Positions 61,601 to 64,000 of a stretch of DNA of 64,000 nucleotides are shown here, piece by piece; position 1 is the stretch's first letter; each line of letters begins with the position of its first letter. The position numbers and the translations under genes are program-made. The DNA comes from Ixodes scapularis. Its lineage: Eukaryota; Arthropoda; Arachnida; Ixodida; Ixodidae. The stretch covers positions 114,318,831 through 114,382,830 of the forward strand of contig NW_024609846.1 in assembly GCF_016920785.2 (NCBI RefSeq). Direction: 5' to 3'. The notes under the pieces were generated by a model. That model was not told the origin of the DNA, did no database searches, and saw only the letters and a list, made by a program, of their open reading frames with translations.

Positions 61601-62591
61601 CTGCTCCTCCTGCCGTTTGCGACCCTTGTAGGACCGGTACGCCTTCTGGATGATTCTGGATGATTTTGGCTGCCTCGTAGAGTTCTCGCTGCTCCTTGTC
61701 TGTGGTGCATGTGCGTCACACACTTAGAAGCTTGTAATGTATTAAACCTTCCCTGTGATATTCCTTATGAAAGAAATTATTATTTAAGGTATTTAGAAAA
61801 TTCAAACTTCTTGTGTCTCTTCAAAAAAAGAACCTAGTCAAACATATATAGCAAACATAAGTTACGACTTGTGGCAAATATTTACAAAAAGGAGTACAGA
61901 GGTTTGTATCAGGCAGCCATGTGCAGACATCAACTGCAAAGAAGTGCAAATGTTCAAAACTTCCTAATATTAAGCTAAATAGAGGAGTATAGTCATTTAA
62001 CCTCCTGATTACGGTACATCGCCAAAGTTTTGAATAATCTGAACTACAGCCTAGCATAAGTTTACATCAGCAGACTGAAAACTTAGCCCTGTTCATGTGC
62101 TACCCCCAAGGTATGGGTGTACTGAAAGGAAGCGACACACACAGGGTGGATGCGCTGGGCAGGAAGTGATATACCCATGCAGTCCACAACACTCTTTCTA
62201 AAGCACTCACATTGAGTACCCTAATTTATAAGAAATCATACAAGCTTCCTTCCCTTATGACACCCCCTCTGCTTTGCCATAGCTGTGAGACGATTCTAGC
62301 AATTTGCCTTCTTTATTTCACAGGAATATCTCAAACTGCACATCAAGTGCTCAGAGAAATGCAGCAAGGCGGTGCACCTGAAAGTGTGAGATTGGAGAAG
62401 TCCCTCTCCATTATCTTCCCGGAAGCCTTGAAGAATTCGCAGAAGTCTGCCGTTGTTGGCGGTGGCGAAGGAGATTCGAGCGTGAAGCTGCTCGGGCTCT
62501 GCAGGCACGATGACGAAGCGGGGCTCAGCGAGGACGAAGGGGTTCCTGCCTCGCAGTACCTGCATCGTGGCATGCAGAGCGATGAGCTTGT
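46668..62591 (-). CDS. Camta: CAMTA, calmodulin-binding transcription activator (last five coding exons, partial)
   Basis: CAMTA proteins are nuclear transcription factors with a CG-1 DNA-binding domain, a TIG domain, ankyrin repeats and C-terminal IQ motifs that bind calmodulin. Only the C-terminal part is here. Minus-strand exons: 62378-62591 (Ser/Pro-rich, then ADFCEFF..SGKIMERDFSNLTLS), 61544-61699 (DKEQRELYEAAKIIQ, then KAYRSYKGRK and AAAVLIQSYYRRYKQ, two IQ motifs), 56357-56562 (YMYYKQMTKAAA, WCEQHKRFKKS, SFYHRGYADDRR), 51861-51935 (RTYSQRRQHQAARKIQQFMR, a further IQ-like motif) and 46668-46791 (LQSERALAAERERP to stop TGA). Donors and acceptors are canonical and all phases close except inside 61544-61699, where a 10-bp duplication shifts the frame. 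The CG-1, TIG and ankyrin exons lie beyond the right edge. Introns reach 5.2 kb and hold LINE and MITE copies. Confidence 0.9.
49008..49234. mobile_element. 227-bp fold-back MITE
   Basis: AATAGGTGAGCGGCGTTTG and its complement CAAACGCCGCTCACCTATT close the element. Arms run about 90 bases with mismatches. Flanks GAATGTG/GAATGGC may be a degraded target duplication. Confidence 0.75.
49515..49853. repeat. Cluster of TGACGTCA palindromes and related GTCACGTGAC blocks
   Basis: At least six perfect TGACGTCA octamers plus several one-mismatch forms lie within about 180 bases (49671-49853). Before them is a GTCACGTGACC/GTGACCTCACGG-rich block (49515-49670). It lies in the CAMTA intron. The octamer is the CREB/ATF consensus site; function here is unproven. 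Confidence 0.8.
49973..50217. mobile_element. Family C-like short MITE
   Basis: Ends CCAGTTGAAAATTCCCATTA and its complement TAATGGGAATTTTTAGCTGG. The interior is full of CCAATTGG/CCAGTTGGAA words, the same design as 44683-46138 with a different core word. Confidence 0.72.
50738..51105. mobile_element. MITE family A, copy 2 (diverged, longer)
   Basis: Starts CCATAAAATCCCGAG and ends CTCGAGATTTTACG with TA flanks. The interior matches the 313-bp copies but carries about 55 extra bases around the GAACATTGCTGGACTGGG region. Intronic in CAMTA. Confidence 0.8.
52957..54950 (+). mobile_element. Degenerate LINE reverse transcriptase
   Basis: In order: a basic linker (SGSKEKQALRVFSAHQDL), ECFCKGRSTELAFLQQKEII, GIFIDFSKAFDRLNYKILIE, GVPQGRALGPQLFNLFINDI, YAGDTSIF (YADD catalytic site changed to YAGD), and QKRAVRVAANTVRHITHTLN of the C-terminus. 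Several stops and frame breaks. Lies in the CAMTA intron on the opposite strand to the gene. Confidence 0.88.
55365..55711. mobile_element. MITE family A, copy 3 (old, degraded)
   Basis: Diverged ends (CATATCCCGAAAGACGCCC and TCCTTTGGGATCTTACTG), but the shared interior ACCGAAAGATAGCCCA and TTAGTTGGGCTATC identify the family. It contains an A(17) tract and a T tract not present in the other copies. Confidence 0.7.
55811..56136. mobile_element. hAT-type MITE with perfect 8-bp target duplication
   Basis: TIR CAGCGGCGTAGACT and its partner AGTCTACGCCTATG. ATAGCACC is duplicated at 55803-55810 and 56137-56144. The interior has three G or C homopolymer blocks. Confidence 0.85.
58100..59990 (-). 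mobile_element. LINE reverse transcriptase remnant, minus strand
   Basis: From high to low coordinates: linker (GGKIKTNPKEMWRFVKSNGK, 59529-59990), NYRLISLTSMCCKTLEHIIY (59019-59258), LRLYADDCVLYI near 58692-58727 with intact YADD, and VKYLGVIFSSNLTWNSHVEM (58369-58629). Frame-broken. It follows CAMTA in orientation. Confidence 0.85.
60090..60395 (+). mobile_element. Solo LTR-like sequence (Ty3/gypsy type)
   Basis: Starts TGTAGTATTTTAATTTTTCA, carries AATAAAGAGAGTTA near 60212, and ends CAACA, followed by CTTTGGCGACAAGG, the TTTGGCGAC pattern seen at primer-binding sites of arthropod gypsy-group elements. No internal coding region follows. Boundaries are approximate. Confidence 0.5.
61645..61664 (-). 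repeat. 10-bp tandem duplication inside CAMTA IQ exon (frameshift)
   Basis: The plus strand shows TCTGGATGAT twice in direct succession. Read on the minus strand, the first copy follows the reading YEAAKIIQ. The second copy restarts the same codons one frame over and continues IQKAYRSYKGRK. With one copy, the exon length (146 nt) and phases fit both flanking exons exactly; with two copies they do not. Confidence 0.85.
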
Positions 62592-63579
62592 CTGTGAGAG
62601 TTATAATCATACTTGGATCAATAGCAGCGTCTTTTGGTGCTATAGGGTTCACAAAATAAATTAAGAGAAAAGGTCTAACACAATCCCGCACATCTTGGCA
62701 ACTCAGAACAGCGGGGCATATACAGGGCACCATTGGTGGTCTTTGTGGGCCCAGATTGGGCCCAGAGCGAAATTGCAGTAATTTCGAGAAAAACTCCTGC
62801 TTGCGCTAAGATGAAAAAAAAAAATAAGAGCAACAATTTAAACTTCGAAATATTCTTTAAGCATAATATGTGTGGCACCGTATCGGCAGTTTGAATTACT
62901 GAGGTGAACAAGCTAACTTCTGGCAAGCACTTCGTTACTAGGAGGTAGGGAGCAGCGGTAGTGAAGATGGCTTCTAGACTTCTGGAACTCTCGCGACTCC
63001 CGACATAAAGCACCTTTTGGCGACATAGCAAATTTCAGCACACCCAAAAAGGACACCTTGGTTGCATAGGCGCACGTCCAATAAGATCACCATAAACAGC
63101 CTGATGATATAACCATCTGTCAACTTGATAGCAAAAATGTTCATACATTGAGAACGTCACTACTCATTAACACTTTGCAATGAATTAGCCTCTCTATGGT
63201 TGTTCAATGCCACCATTGTCCTCAGTGTTATGTTGTGTCTGCTTCACTTCTTCTAAGTGTTGTCCGACCTACTGCTATTGTACGCTCCTTAGTCGCAATA
63301 AAGCAGTTCATCCACAAGCTCCGGCCGAAAAGGTCCCACTGGCAAGTTTCCACTGGTAACCAATGACAGGGATTCGGGAGGTTTGTGAACATTTATTACA
63401 TGTCAGCCAGACGAAGTGAAGAAGCAGCTGCAATGCTAGCCCGCACTGCCGTTTATGTAGCCTACAAAATGAATGCCACACCCCCGACGGGAAGTATCAA
63501 GACGGTGTGGTCGTAATAAGAAATATGCATGCCGTCAGTGTGACAACCAATTAACCAGGCATAGGCAGTATCAGACATA

Positions 63580-63892
63580 CCGTAAAATCCCAAGAGATGC
63601 CCCACCCCTGACAGATAGCCCACCCCTATTTTTGGCTTGGTTTGCTATATTTTTTAAACACCGAAAAATAGCCCATTCCTATTAATTGTAGTGCTGGGAT
63701 CAGTGATGGCCTCGGCGTAAATACATTGCTGACTGGGAAGTGTAAATATCTTTGCTTCGTTGCCGGAGGAGACACGGCCTTAATATAGCAATTTTTCAAC
63801 TTTTCTTGATTGTACATTGAAAGTTAGCCCACCCCATACTTTCACCCGATTTGCTCTTGATGTTAGGTGGGCTATCTCTCGGGATTTTACGG
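63580..63892. mobile_element. MITE family A, copy 4 (313 bp, TA target)
   Basis: Same length as the copy at 9057-9369 and nearly identical along its whole length, with the same CCGTAAAATCCC ends and TA flanks. It lies in the CAMTA intron at the right edge. The near-identity suggests recent mobility. Confidence 0.88.
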
Positions 63893-64000
63893 TATGTATC
63901 TTTGATACTATCTTTCGATACATTTTGTGTATCGGTATTAAGTATCACTTGCCAAAAATGAAAGTATTGGTGTATCGGTATCGGAAATACATCTTTAGTC

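Overview
This is a window of an animal nuclear genome, most likely an ixodid tick or a related chelicerate. The genes are intron-rich metazoan orthologues (PEX5, AGTRAP, the mitoribosomal protein mS38/AURKAIP1, CAMTA). They are separated and interrupted by many transposable elements: a Penelope-like element with a GIY-YIG domain, hAT and TA-target elements, and several decayed LINEs. The taxon is inferred from this composition; no marker gene proves it.

Layout. 946-6874 (+): the 3' seven exons of PEX5, running off the left edge. 12637-21868 (-): a complete six-exon AGTRAP-like membrane protein whose last intron (6.8 kb) is filled with nested elements. 21869-22887: a short divergent intergenic region. 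22888-29219 (+): a complete two-coding-exon AURKAIP1/mS38 gene whose intron holds a Penelope-like element, a long-TIR MITE with a tRNA-like insert, and a large fold-back. 29480-34040: a palindromic minisatellite broken up by nested elements. 34090-35246: the 3' end of a LINE. 35250-41530: no recognisable gene. 41535-46412: a DNA element whose left terminal repeat and interior hold three younger insertions. 46668-62591 (-): the last five coding exons of CAMTA, with large introns carrying LINE fragments, hAT and TA elements, and a cluster of TGACGTCA palindromes. 60090-60395 looks like a solo LTR, and a near-identical MITE pair occupies 9057-9369 and 63580-63892.

For the four genes, splice phases were checked by hand at every proposed junction inside the window. 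They close in frame, with one exception: a CAMTA exon with a 10-bp tandem duplication that breaks the reading frame inside the IQ-motif region. The genes do not form one pathway. AGTRAP and AURKAIP1 are arranged head to head and may share a promoter. I found no evidence of a new multi-gene system. The most unusual material is structural: the fold-back Penelope copy, the interrupted palindromic minisatellite, the layered TIR nests, the TGACGTCA cluster and the CAMTA frameshift.
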